Source: Closterium sp. Naga37s-1 (lineage: Eukaryota > Streptophyta > Zygnematophyceae > Desmidiales > Closteriaceae). From it: DNA of 64,000 nt. How positions within the stretch are numbered: the stretch's first letter is position 1; every line of letters begins with the position of its first letter. The stretch lies in the NCBI GenBank assembly GCA_947471745.1, contig CANJKZ010000770.1:496001-560000 (forward strand). Direction: 5' to 3'. The position numbers were made by a program, and so were the translations under genes. Shown piece by piece: positions 1 to 11,600 of this stretch. The notes beneath the pieces were generated by a model that was not told the origin of the DNA, did not search any database, and worked only from the letters and a program-made list of their open reading frames with translations.

Positions 1-296
1 TCATCTTCACCAGTCTTTGGTACTCTCGACAGTCGGTTTTTTATCGGTTGATTCGTGTTTGGTGCATCAACTGTGCAACACAGCGGGCACAGCCTCGTGC
101 TGTAGCAGCCAGTTTGTTGCAGAAAGGTTGCCATACCCTTCGGGGCGTCTTCGCAGCTAACCCCAGTCCCGTGTGTCTAAGTATGACACAAACTGGGGTG
201 GGGTTCTCTGCTCGAAGGACAGCTTCCAGCTCTTCTTGATTCCAGATGCCTCAAAGCCGGCATTCGTCCCTCCCCCAGCACACTAATCTCCTCCAG
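1..296. other. No gene recognised; SF3B6 intron or upstream DNA
   Basis: A short open frame (48-239, +) has no recognisable motif and is probably chance. By position this stretch lies inside or just upstream of the SF3B6 gene, whose 5' exons (N-terminus and first half of the RRM) are not in the window. Confidence 0.4.
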
Positions 297-1146
297 AGGG
301 GTGACTAAGCCACGGGAACATCGTTCGTGGTGTATGTATGGGGCCAGCTATGGCGCCAAGAACGCCGTGGAGCATTCTTCTTGCCCCCCCTTCAATTCCC
401 TGCTTCATGCCTTATGCCTGGTCCAGCAGAGTGACACAGGAGGCGCGTGGAACAACGTTCGTGGTGTACGAGGACATATACGACGCCAAGAACGCCGTGG
501 AACATTCTGTTGCAACCTCATTTTTTCCTCCCTTTCTCATTCCTCTTTCTACTTCCAGATGAGTGACAAAGGAGACACGAGGAACAGCCTTCGTGGTGTA
601 CGAGGACATATAGGACGCCAAGAACGCCGCCGTGGAGCATTCTTCTTGCCTCCCCTGCGTTTCATGTCCTTCGATTCCCTGCCTCATGTCATGCCTTCTG
701 CCTCATGTCATGCCCTCTGCCTCATGTCATGCCTTCTGCCTCATGTCATGCCTTCTGCCTCATGTCATGCCTTCTGCCTCATGTCATGCCTTCTGCCGCA
801 TGTCATGCCTTCTGCCTCATGTCATGCCTTCTGCCTCATGTCATGCCTTCTGCCTCATGTCATGCCTTCTGCTGCATGTCATGCCTTCTGCCTCATGTCA
901 TGCCTTCTGCCTCTTGCAGCGGAGTAAGGAAGGAAACACGAGGAACAGCCTTTGTGGTGTACGAGGACATATACGACGCCAAGAACGCCGTGGAGCATCT
1001 GTCAGGACATTCCTTCTTGCAACCTCTTCTTCCTTGTCTCTCTCCTCTAATCGTATCCCATTTCCAGTGGGGTGACAAAGGAGACGCGGGGAACGGCATT
1101 CGTGGTGTACGAGGACATATAGGATGCCAAGAACGCCGTGGAGCAT
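297..1146 (+). repeat. Five upstream partial copies of an SF3B6 exon
   Basis: Copies of the start of the exon at 1212-1371 lie at about 297-374, 424-505, 557-640, 919-1004 and 1068-1146. Each begins near a CAG-like acceptor and holds the segment reading [16 protein letters not shown] or a decayed form. The copies at 424 and 919 keep an open frame. The copies at 557 and 1068 carry a frame-breaking change just after the EDI codons, and the copy at 297 is the most diverged. Most stop after the codons for AVEH and run into unrelated pyrimidine-rich intron-like sequence. They are DNA-level tandem duplicates, because intron sequence is copied too. Confidence 0.85.
683..917 (+). repeat. 19-bp minisatellite, about 12 copies
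   Basis: Near-perfect tandem array of the 19-bp unit ATGCCTTCTGCCTCATGTC, with single-base variants (CCGC, CTGC). It lies between two SF3B6 exon copies. A single unit resembling the array start recurs at about 1185-1200 before the genuine exon, so the array probably grew from that intron segment. It opens spurious long frames in several phases. Confidence 0.9.
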
Positions 1147-1211
1147 TCTTCTTGCCCCCCCTGCGTTTCATGTCCTTCGATTCCCTGCCTCATGCCTTCT
1201 GCCTGTTTCAG

Positions 1212-2050
1212 CGGAGTGACAAAGGAGACGCGAGGTACAGCCTTTGTGGTGTATGAGGACATCTACGACGCCAAGAACGCCGTGGAGCATCTGTCAGGGT
1301 TCAACGTGGCGAACCGCTACCTCATAGTGCTCTACTACCAGCAGGCCAAGTTCACCAAGAAGATTGATCAGGTATGCTGTTGTGTTCTGCAGACCCAGTA
1401 CGGTAGTACAGCCAGCATCCTTTTTAAAGAAAAGGGTTGACCTGGGTCTGGGATGTGCTTCCTTGTTGGGAGGCTCAACGTGGCCAATCGGTACCTCATA
1501 GTGCTCTGCTACCAGCAGGCCAAGTTCACCAAGAAGATCGACCAGGTATGCTTTACCTGCTTTGTGCATTACTTCCAACCAGGAGTCCAGTTTACAGTTG
1601 TGATTGGGGTGTGCTTCCTCGTTTAGAGGTTCAATGTGGCCAACTGCTACCTCATAGTACTAGGTACCAGCAGGCCAATTCACCAAGAAGACTGGCCAGG
1701 TAAGGTCTGCTCTGCTGCCCTGCAGTCTCAGGTGCAACCGACCGTCCAGAACAACAGAAGTGAGTGAGGTGGGATTAGGATGTGCTCCTTCATTAGAGGC
1801 TTATCCGATCCCACTTTCGCACTGCTGCTTTATGGTTTCTGCGCACTATGTTCGACCAGCAACCAGTACAGGCATATTCACATGTCACCTCTGCCCCTTT
1901 TCCCGCGCTCTCCCCTTTCTGTTCCACCCCTCTCCTTTCGCTTCCCTTCTTCTCTGTGTGGGTGTTGCGGGGATGGGTGAGCAGAAGAAGAACGAGGAGG
2001 AGCTGGATAAGATGCAGAAGAAGTATGGCGTGTCGGGGGAACAGAAATAG
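1212..2050 (+). CDS. SF3B6: Splicing factor 3B subunit 6 (p14/SF3b14a), last two exons
   Basis: SF3B6 is the small RRM subunit of the U2 snRNP SF3b complex; it contacts the branch-point adenosine and SF3B1 in the nucleus. The penultimate exon (1212-1371) follows a TTTCAG acceptor and reads [20 protein letters not shown], then the RNP1-containing stretch ending in [13 protein letters not shown], with donor CAG|GTATGC. The terminal exon (1985-2050) follows GAGCAG and encodes [21 protein letters not shown], then TAG. The phase matches (Q|KK). Order and content match the C-terminal two thirds of the plant and animal p14 proteins (about 125 residues in total), so the family is recognised with confidence. 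The N-terminal exons lie upstream of the window. The same exons have extra partial copies on both sides, and one downstream terminal-exon copy is intact, so which copy is spliced into mRNA cannot be settled from sequence alone. Confidence 0.9.
1474..1699 (+). repeat. Two downstream copies of the 3' half of the SF3B6 exon
   Basis: Copies at about 1474-1545 and 1628-1699 start at the NVANRYLIV codons and keep the donor side. The first is intact ([20 protein letters not shown], then IDQ, donor CAG|GTATGC). The second has indels. Each is preceded by a similar G-rich spacer. Confidence 0.85.
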
Positions 2051-2055
2051 TCTAG

Positions 2056-2073
2056 TTTTGAGGCGCCTCGGAA
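2056..2073. repeat. Decayed TTTTGAG-GCGC-CTC palindrome
   Basis: TTTTGAG GCGC CTC, with the right arm decayed (GGAA instead of AAAA). It lies 6 bp after the SF3B6 stop codon, between that exon and its downstream copies. It belongs to the family described at 61412. Confidence 0.6.
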
Positions 2074-2150
2074 ATAGCGCGAGGTACATGCTGGTGCGGC
2101 TACTGTGACGTTGTCGGGGATGTGTGGTGCTTTCTGGGATGGGTGAGCAG

Positions 2151-2308
2151 AGGAAGAGCGAGGAGGAGTTGGGTAAGAGGCAGAAGAAGTATGGCGTGTC
2201 GGGGGAGCAGAAATAGCTAATGAGGAACAGTACGGTATGCACATTTCGGCATGGCTACTGTGACGCAGCAGAAGAAGTATGGCGTGGCGTGCCGGGAGCG
2301 CAGAAATA
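2151..2308 (+). repeat. Two more copies of the SF3B6 terminal exon
   Basis: The copy at 2151-2216 is a complete alternative terminal exon after a GAGCAG acceptor. It reads [21 protein letters not shown] and ends with TAG in the same phase as 1985-2050. A second, shorter and frame-damaged copy lies at about 2265-2308. Using 2151-2216 instead of 1985-2050 would change a few residues (N to S, D to G, M to R). Confidence 0.85.
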
Positions 2309-5300
2309 ATGTTGGGCACATACTGTTACAGCCACTCTCATGCTGACGCGCTGTGGTTCAACCCCTCTCTCTCCCCTAAAAAGGAAAAGGCTGATGCAGA
2401 TTAGTATGAACATACAAAAGAAGCATGCATGTTAAGAAAGCAAATGTAGGGGAGGCACGTACTGTTACAGTCAGTTGATACGGATGGATGGAGTGTGGCA
2501 TGTTAGGAGAGCTGGAGGGGAACACACATGTCATGCCTGCTACGCCTACAGTGGTGTTGACTTCGCCATCCTTTTTCAGCATGTAAGTTTGGGATCCCGT
2601 TTATCCTCTAGGCCATTTCCCCAAGCCCGTTTACGAAAGGACCACCAGGGGCGCATGCAAAGTACAAATGTTGATGTTACTCTGTAGTTACTCTCGACGA
2701 TGACATCTCATTTATCTCGCTTACAGGGTAAAATTGAAGTTTTTACCTTCTATTCGACCCCCAAACCATAATTGATTTTGTTTTGTTTTGCCCGTTAGTC
2801 ATGCGGACATTGATCAGCGCGGGGAACCGTGCAACGAGAAGTTGAAGCAAGCGTGGTCCGAATCTACGTAAAAGACGAAATCCAAAACTAGTAGCAAACA
2901 AACCAATCTTCATGCAATTTTCTTGAACGGGACTATAAGTATCGCGTTTTGCCCGGGGTTTCAAGGTTTTCGCACATAGTCCGCGCGCGGCGCCTCATTC
3001 CGTCGGACTATAAACGAGAACATCTGTACATCGCCACAACAGCGCGTGCGTTGAATCTCAGCTGTTCATTCAACTGCTCGATGTGCCATCTTTGGCAAGT
3101 TAGACAAATGCCGGACCTGTACAAAAGCCTACAGCTGATTTGGCAGAAAAAAATGCAAGCCCGACGCCAAATCAGATCAAGGGACTACAAATATCACGGG
3201 CAGTGCCTCTATACTTCAGAACTCACAATAGAACTACATTTATGGTACATTTTCTGTATCCCTGAGTCCCCACTGTTGGATAGACTGCACAATTATACCT
3301 AAATTCGGAACTGAAGCTGGAGTGGGAACCCCAGATACCTCTTGGAAGCCCAATTTAGCTCTGATGGCAAAGAGCATTTTCCAACAACGGAAGATTAACA
3401 CGAAAGAATGACTTGGGTTGCTGGACACCACTGCTCAAGGGTGTTGTGCTGTACTTCCTTGCAGCGTCAGCTAGTCTCAACTCCCGTTGACTTTTGTACC
3501 CACCACAGAATACAAGCCTGCCACAGCACCAGTCCGGAAGTGCACCACAGAACCGTGCGTGAGAGAAGCATTGCACCTGAAAGAACCTGATCCGCTATTG
3601 GTACAGTAGCGTACAGAGGCACATAGACTTACTGTACAGATCACCAGCTGAAGAATCTGCAGGTCAAACCAGGAGCATCTGCACCTCACCTGACACGAGT
3701 TTGCCGTTCAAACCACCTGAAGAATGCGTGCGGATACTGTACACGACCCTAAACATTTGAATACCCTCGAGCCCATTCATCCTGATCGCGATCAGAGCCC
3801 CATGTCAACTACAGTGAAGTTTCGACTCGTCTGTCGGTTTTTATAATTGTACTCAAAACACGTTCGCGTGCCTTGGCTGCAGTGCTTCCTCGACACCTGG
3901 CGTAAGCTCAGGACATATTTTTCAATCCTTTAGAAAAAATATGGGGTTGCTCATTCAGCTCTAGTTGAGATAAATCAAAGGCTGAACATGGTTAAGCATG
4001 ATTCATTAAGGCTTTCTTAATTGCAGTACGGTAGTCGTTTGAACGACCCGTTCAACAATCGGTACACCACTCCCTGAGGGAACCGCCCTTGGGTGAGTGC
4101 GGGAGCCTATCTGTTGTAAATGAAAATTAGGTTTGGAAACGAGGCAATTAGTGTACAATCTTCTCGCCACAGACTATGAAAATGCCGCAATTCCAGTCTT
4201 CCAAATTTAGGGTTCTCATGCCGTTGATAAATATATTCAGATGGATACATTCTCAGAGCTGTAGCAAGCTGCGTTGTACCACAAGGCGAGCCGCCGTTCG
4301 CCTACTGCCGCGAGTCCCAACAACCGAGGCCACGTGACGACAGATTTCGCTAGCCACACTTCCTGCCAAAATGAATTTCTCAGGACCATCTGGGCGATTA
4401 TCATCCGATGATTTTGGAGGCCTGGATTTTTGTGACGTCCTAGGCCCTAGGGTTCCCTGACAGCCGTCCGAAGAGTATTCGCGTCGCATGGCATTAGTCA
4501 GGAAAACTGGAAGGGGCGAGGGGGAATGGGGAGAGAGGAGTCCGGGGGAGGACGGAAGAAGGAGAAGGGGGGACTTCTGGGGGTGGGGGGAGATCTCTTT
4601 CGTCGCTTCGACCCGGCGCGCGTATACGCGCGCCTACATATAAGATCTGAAGGGGAACCCAGTGAATTTCGCCAGCTTCTACTATCCCTGCCGCACCACC
4701 TGCCCCACCTGCCCCACCACCTGCCCCGACCTGTCCCCCCTGCCCCAGCGATCAGGGCCGATCCTGCCCCGACCCGACGCGCCTGGCCTGCCCCCGATCG
4801 GCACTTCCTAGAGTCCCTGTGCAGGTTACGGCGAGCAGAGGGATCTACTAGATGTGACATCCAGGTTACGATCATGCCACATCTAGTAGTACCCACGTCT
4901 GCGAGACGTGACAATCACGAGCAACTCCTCACGCTCTCGCTCCCCTCTCCTCCTGCCTCTGCTGCTTGAAACAAGGCTACGGCGCAGCTGGCCTGGCCGG
5001 CCTAGGCGAAGGGGGCGCCGTAGCTAGAAAGTAGAAGAGTAATCGCAGCGGAATAAGAGAGACTAGGCTAGAGAGAGAGGAGGCCTAGCTCCAAGAGACG
5101 TAGACGAGAGAGGTGAGAAGAAAGATTTCAAGGATAGACGATTAGAAGAATACGGAATAGCATGATTACAAGATTCAGAGAAGCTACTTTATGCTAGGAA
5201 GGAGGAAGCGCGGCTCGTAAGGAAAACCCTATCGCCACGCTTCTAGCATGGCATCTTGGCATAGCGCCTCGATGCCACGCTCTGCTGGATTCTAGTACCT

Positions 5301-5460
5301 TCTAATCAGTGACGAGGATGAGAGAGTGAGCTTCGAGGTTAACACCTATCTATATTCGGAGCTATCTAGGCAAGGGGAGTTCCAACCGTTCGGGTATTCC
5401 CATGCACGCAGGCATGGCGAATCCCAACTTGTAACACTGCTGCTGCCGCTGCTGGACCTG
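2309..5460. other. Intergenic, no gene supported
   Basis: Only short overlapping frames occur, with no recognisable domains. The open frames on both strands at 4498-4969 reflect GC-rich CCCCACCTGCC-type repetition. A purine-rich tract at 5040-5170 may be 5' flank or leader of the next gene. Confidence 0.5.
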
Positions 5461-5546
5461 ATTTGAAGGCACTTTGCCTGTGCTATTATCGGCCATCGGG
5501 CGGTATAGGCGTCTACTGCTCACCACGGTATCATCCGCCTCCTCCG

Positions 5547-5640
5547 TCGAACCTTCTCCGCTAGCCGCCGCCCCCTCCTCCGCCGCCCCCTCCTCCGCCG
5601 CCCTCTCCTCCGCCGCCCCTTCTCCTCCGCTCTTAGAACG
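5547..5640 (+). repeat. CCTCCGCCG-type repeat upstream of the pectin acetylesterase ATG
   Basis: Imperfect pyrimidine-rich repeats of the form CCGCCCCCTCCTCCGCCG, ending 20 bp before the ATG at 5661. Probably 5' UTR or promoter sequence. Confidence 0.5.
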
Positions 5641-5660
5641 AGTTCCGCGCGCCTGTCGTC

Positions 5661-8600
5661 ATGTCGCGCCGGGGCTTCCCGCCAATCGCGGCGCCGGCAG
5701 CGGGTCTCGTTGCCCTGCTGCTCGTCGCAACTGCAGCTGGCGGTGTGCGCGGATCGGGCGGGAATGCGGCGCCCCGCAAATTGGCAGCGGGCGGAGGCGG
5801 AAACAGTCCCGCGACGGCGGCGAAACCCGCGGAGGAGCCCGCGGCAGAGCTAGTGAAGGATTTCCCCCGTGCTTCCGCAGAGGGAGACGGGTTTGTCGTG
5901 AAGGATTCCGCGCCTTCCGCCAGTGGCGGTGAGGCGGAGGCGGAGGCGCAGATTCCGCCGCTGCAGCTGATTCTGGCGGAAGAAGGGCTCGCGGAGGGCG
6001 CAGTGTGCTTGGACGGATCGGCCCCTGGGTTCTACTATCGGAAGGGCTACGGCTCGGGACAGAACAGCTGGTTGCTGTTTTATGAGGTGTGACTCTAACG
6101 AACGACTTCCTCCTTCTCTTCAATTGTCACTAACTCTCTCTTACCCTCCACCTCCCTTGTTTGCCCTCCATCCCCTGCTTGCTTACCTCTACTGTTTTTC
6201 TTACCCTCCCTTGTCTTCCTTCCATTCCGCCTCCCTTCCCCTCCCCCCACCTCCCTCCGCTTTCCCTCCACTCTCCCCTTCCGCCCGCATTACAGGGCGG
6301 CGCGTGGTGCGCGACTCCCCACGGCTGCGCATACAGGGCGCACACGCGCCTGGGGTCCACGGACCACGTGCTTTCAGGATGGTGAGAGTGGGGAGGGTGA
6401 GGGGAAGGCAAGTGGCGGACCTGCTGGTGAAGCACCTCATGGAGAAGAAGGGGCTTGGTCACGCGGACAGGGTGAGGGGGGCGGATGAGAGGGGGGCGGG
6501 TGAGAGGGGGGGGATGAGAGGGTGGGGATGAGAGGGGGGGGGATGAGAGGGGGGGGGGATGAGTGTGGGGGGATGAGAGGGGGGAGCGTGAGAGCAGGCA
6601 CACAGGGAGTGAAGGGGGAGGGGAAATAGAAACCCCGGGGTTTCTGTTTGACACGCGTCATGGGTTTCTCTGCCCTCCCTGGATTCCCACTGGGATCTGT
6701 CCTGAGATGAAAAGACATCCTTGCTCCTTTCCCTCCTCAGTGCCTCATCTTGCTACTTTCCTCAACCTCAGGTAGCTGTAGCGTGCTGCTCACCTGCTTG
6801 TAGCGCAGCGATCAGCCGAGGCAGACTCTGTCCTTCCTTCATGGCAGGAATTTCACTGGAAGCCGCTAGAACTGGAAGCCGCTGGAAGCCATTTCTTCCC
6901 CCTTTCGTCCCCGCTTGTCTGTGACTCCCTTCCTTCCCCCCCTTCCCTTCCTTCGACCCTGCGTTTCCCTCCCACCCGTTAACCGAGCAGGTGGTGGTGT
7001 CGGGGTGTTCAGCGGGAGAAGTGGCGGCGCTGCTGCACTGCGATCGAGTGAAGGACACTCTCACAGCCGCCTCTCCCTCCATGCGAGTGTGCTGCCTTGC
7101 TGATTCATCCATGTTCCTCGACGTGTAAGACTCCTCTTCACCCCTCTTCACTCCTCTTCACCCCTCTTCACTTCTCTTCACCCCTCTTCACTCCTCTTCA
7201 CTCCTCTTCACTCCTATTCACCCCTCTTCACTCCTATTCACTCGTATTCAATCCTCTTTCACTCGTATAGGTTGAATTGTAAGAGCGCATTGACGTGTTG
7301 ATTTTTTTTTATCACAAGTACTGAAGGTGCTTTTTTTCTTATAAACCCTAGACCCATGTCTGTGCATGCGTCTATGTATCTCTCTCCCTCCCTCTCTCCC
7401 CATGTGCAGTCCAGACGTCAACAACACCAGGAGGGTTGCCAACTTCTTTGCTGAAGTGCACAACATGCATGTGAGCAAGTCAGAGCATGCATGTGAGCAA
7501 GTCAGGAGATGCAAGTTCACACCTACCCATACCTGCCGTCCTTCTCACTTCTCTCTCCCTTCCACTTTCTCTCCTCCCTTTCCCTCCTCCTTGTTCTCTC
7601 CCTCCCTCTCCCCCATGGCTCCACTCCACCCGTCCAGAATCTGACTGCCAACCTTCCGCCAGCATGTCTCAAGGAGCGAGAGCCAGAGAAACACCATGAG
7701 GTGCGGTGCGCGTGCCAATGCTGCCTTGCACTGAGTCTGCCATCTCACCTTGCGTGCTCTCTTCCACGCACGCCATGCCATCCCGCCATTGCCGTGAGCC
7801 AACGTGCTAAATCCATCCCCTCAACAAGCACCCCGCCTCTCACTTGACTCCTCCTCCTCCTTCTGTCAAACATATATGCTTAGTTATATCTAGGCTTAGT
7901 TCATGTGTTTACATTTGTCTAGGCTATAGTGGGTTTAGCCTTAGGGGGTACAGAATTCTCTCGACATTCTACTTGTACCCTTCCTTGCTTCCTAGTCAAT
8001 CATTCTCACCTAAGGATTCTAACATGGTATTAAGAGCAACTAAGTCTTAGGACCTAGTCTCAATGGGCCCACCACCTACTGCACTACCCGTACCTAGCCC
8101 GTCGACTTTGTCGCCCGCGCCCGGCCCGTACCTAGCCCGTCGCCCGGCCCGTACCTAGCTCGTCGCCTCGGCCCCGCTGGCCCCGTCGACTTTGTCGCCC
8201 GCGCCCGGCCCTGCTGGCCCCGCCGTCTTCGTCGCCCACGCCCGGCCCGTACCTAGCTTGTCCCCAGGCCCGTACGTAGCCCGTCGCCTCGGCCCCGCTG
8301 GCCCCGCCGTCTTCGTCGCCCGCGCCCGGCCCGTACCTAGCTCGTCGCCAGGCCCGTACGTAGCCCGTCGCCTCGGCCCCGCTGGCCCCGCCGTCTTCGT
8401 CGCCCGCGCCTGGCCCGTACCTAGCTTGTCGCCCGGCTCGTACCTAGCCCGTTGCCCGGCCCGTACGTAGCCCGTCACCTCGGCCCCACTGGCCCCGTCA
8501 ACTTCGTCGCCCGCGCCAGGCCCGCACCTAGCCCGTCGCCCGGCCAGTACCTAGCCCGTCGCCCGGCCCGTACCTAACCCGTCGCCCGGCCCGTACCTAG

Positions 8601-11600
8601 CCCGTCGCCTCGGCCCAGCTGGCCCCGCCAACTTCGACGCCCGCGCCCGGCACGTACCTAGCCCGTCGCCCGGCCCGTACCTAGCCCGCGCCCGGCCTCG
8701 TCTCCTGCCTGCGCCCGGCCCGTACCTAGCCCGTCGCCCGGCCTGTACCTAGCCCGTCGCTCGGCCTGTACCTAGCCTCGTGCCCGGCCCTGTACCTGCC
8801 CAGCGCCCGGCCCTGTACCTGTTTGGCCCCTCAGCCCCCTTGGCCCCTCGGCCCCACCTCAGAGCCTGGCGCCCGGCCCCCCGGACCCTACTTTGGCCCC
8901 TCGGCCCCCTAGGCCCCTTGTTTGGCCCCTCGGCCCCCTAGGCCCCTCGGCCCCCCTAAGGCCCCCCCTCGGCCCCTACTTTGGCCCCTCGGCCCCCTAG
9001 GCCCCCCGGCCCCTACTTTGGCCCCTCGGCCCCCAAGGCCCCTTGTTTGGCCCCTCGGCCCCCTAGGCCCCTCGGCCCCCTTAAGGCCCCCCCCCAGGTC
9101 CCTTGTTTGGCCCCGCGGCCCCTAGGCCCCTCGGCCCCACCTCAGAGCCTGGCGCCCGGCCCCCCGGCCCCTACTTTGGCCCCTCGGCCCTCTAGGCCCC
9201 TTGTTTGGCCCCTCGGCCCCCTAGGCCCCTCGGCCCCCCTAAGGCCCCCCAGGCCCCTTGTTTGGCCCCGCGGCCCCTAGGCCCCTCGGCCCCACCTCAG
9301 AGCCTGGCGCCCGGCCCCCCGGCCCCTACTTGGCCCCTCGGCCCCCTAGGCCCCTTGTTGGCCCCTCGGCCCCCTAGGCCCCTCGGCCCCCCTAAGGCCC
9401 CCCCGGCCCCGTGTTTGGCCCCGTGGCCCCTAGGCCCCTCGGCCCCACCTCAGAGCCTGGCGCCCGGGGACCCCCCCCCCCCCCCCCCCCGGCCCCTACA
9501 TTGGCCCCTCGCCCCCCTAGGCCCCCCGGCCCCTACTTTGGCCCCTCGGCCCCCAAGGCCCCTTGTTTGGCCCCTCGGCCCCCTAGGCCCCTCGGCCCCC
9601 CTAAGCCCCCCCCAGGCCCCTTGTTTGGCCCCGCGGCCCCTAGGCCCCTTGTTTGGCCCCGCGGCCCCTAGGCCCCTCGGCCCCTTATCAGAGACCGGCG
9701 CCCGGCCCCCCCCCCCCCGGCCTCTTGTTTGGCCCCTCGGCCCCCTAGGCCCCTTGGCCCCCTCTAGGCCCCCCGGCCCCCTGTTTGGCCCCGCGGCCCC
9801 TAGGCCACTCGGCCCCACCTCAGCGACCGGCACCCGGCCCCCCGGCCCCTTGTTTGGCCCCTCGGCCCCCTAGGTCCCTCGGCCCCCTGTTTGGCCCCGC
9901 GGCCCCCCAGGCTCCTCTGCCCCTATGGCGTTGCTTCGGGTTCTCCCGTTCGACCCGGAGGGCAGACCTGTAACATTTGATACGTGGCACGACGATCTGC
10001 AACTGTACCTACTGAGCGACAGTCGGGACAGTGTCTCGCTGTTTGACCTCGTGTCCGGTGCCGCTCCAGCCCCTCCAGCCACAGCTGACGTTTCAACTCG
10101 TTCCCAGTGGCTCTCTCGTGATGCTACTGCCCGCTTGGCCATTCGCAACCACCTGCCCGCAACAGAATGTGCTCACTTTGGCGAGCACAGGACAGCACAG
10201 GCCTTGTACGACGCTGTCGTTGCTCGCTACTCCTCCCCTGCCACTGCTGCTCTTGGCTGACTGCTACTGCCCTACCTGTTCCCTGAGCTGTCGGCTTTTG
10301 CCACAGTAGCGGACCTGGTTACCCACTTGCGCACTAGCGACGCCCGCTACCGCGCTGCCGTTCCTGCTGAGTTCCTTCCCACGAACCAGCCCCCCATGTT
10401 CATCACCCTCTACTTCATAGTCACTCGCCTCCCTGACTCCCTTCGCTCTGTCAGGGACCACTTCCTCACCCTCGACCCCACTTCCCTCACTGTTGACCTC
10501 CTTGAGCAGCATCTCCTCGCAGCTGAGACTAGTGCAGTTGCTGTGGGTGCTGCTCGTGGCACCCCGCGCTCACCCTTCTTTGAGGGGTGCTCCCCCTCCC
10601 CCCTTTCCTCCTCCTTCGCCTCTGCTGCTGCTGCAGACGTCTCTGTTCCTGAGGACGTCGGTGCTGCTTCGACTAGTACGAAGCGCCGCAACAGCAAGGG
10701 CAAGGGTGGCCGGGGTAGTGGAGGAGGCAGCGGTGGTGGTGGAGGTGGCAGTGGGCGTGGCAGTGGGGGCAGCGGTAGAGGAGGCGGAGGCGGTGGAGGT
10801 GGTGGCGGCGGTGGGACCGGTGGCGGAGGTGGAGGCTCTGGTGGCGGCGGTGGAGGCAGCGGAGGGGGTGGCGGCAGTGGAGGCGGTGGGACCAGTGGTA
10901 GTCGGTCTGGACCTCAGCGTGGCGGCCCTGGTGGCGGTCGGGGCCAGCAGCAGCAGCGTCGGAGCGAGACTCAGACGCCTCAGCAGCTCCGTGAGTGGTT
11001 GGTTCAGCGTGGGGCGGGCGAGGGTAGTGAGACCTGCCCGTATGTCATTCGCACGGGTGCCCGTGCGGGCAAGACATGCGGGCGGTTTCACACTGAGCGC
11101 CGCTGCTTTGCCCGCCTTGACGACGCCTGGCGCACTGAGTTTGGTGATGAGCGCCCTCGCTGGGCGGAGTTGTTTAGGTCGGGAGTTGCCATCTTTGACC
11201 TAGACTTTGATGTTATTATCTCTGCCATGTATGCTTTGTCTTTTAGTGCTGAGGGTGACTGTTACTGGTGTGTGCCGCCTGACCCAGGTATAGCCGCTGC
11301 TGCTCTAGGTGCTAGTGCGTCTGGTACCCCCCCTGGTACTGCGACTGCTAAGGCCCTGCACACCTTCACGTTAGACTCCGGCGCCTCGCGCTGTTTCTTT
11401 CGTGACAGCACCATTCTCACTCCTCTTCCTGCACCTGTTCCGGTCAGACTGGCTGATCCCTCTGGGGGCCCGGTCGTTGCCAGTTCCTCCACTGTCCTCC
11501 CGTGTCCGGCGGTTCCGTCCGGCTCTCTGTCAGGTCTTCACCTCCCCTCGTTCTCTACGAACTTGGTGAGTACCGCTGCCCTTCAGGATGCGATGGTCAC

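Noticed and set aside
683-917. Possible CRISPR-like array
   Set aside because: The repeats are directly adjacent 19-bp units with no spacers, in a eukaryotic intron.
301-1256. Cys/His/Pro-rich frames up to 208 codons
   Set aside because: Produced by the 19-bp minisatellite joined to decayed SF3B6 exon copies.
8155-9873. Pro-rich open frames such as the 222-codon frame at 9205
   Set aside because: Translation of the GGCCCCTCGGCCCC repeat in the Copia 1 leader; not supported as a protein.
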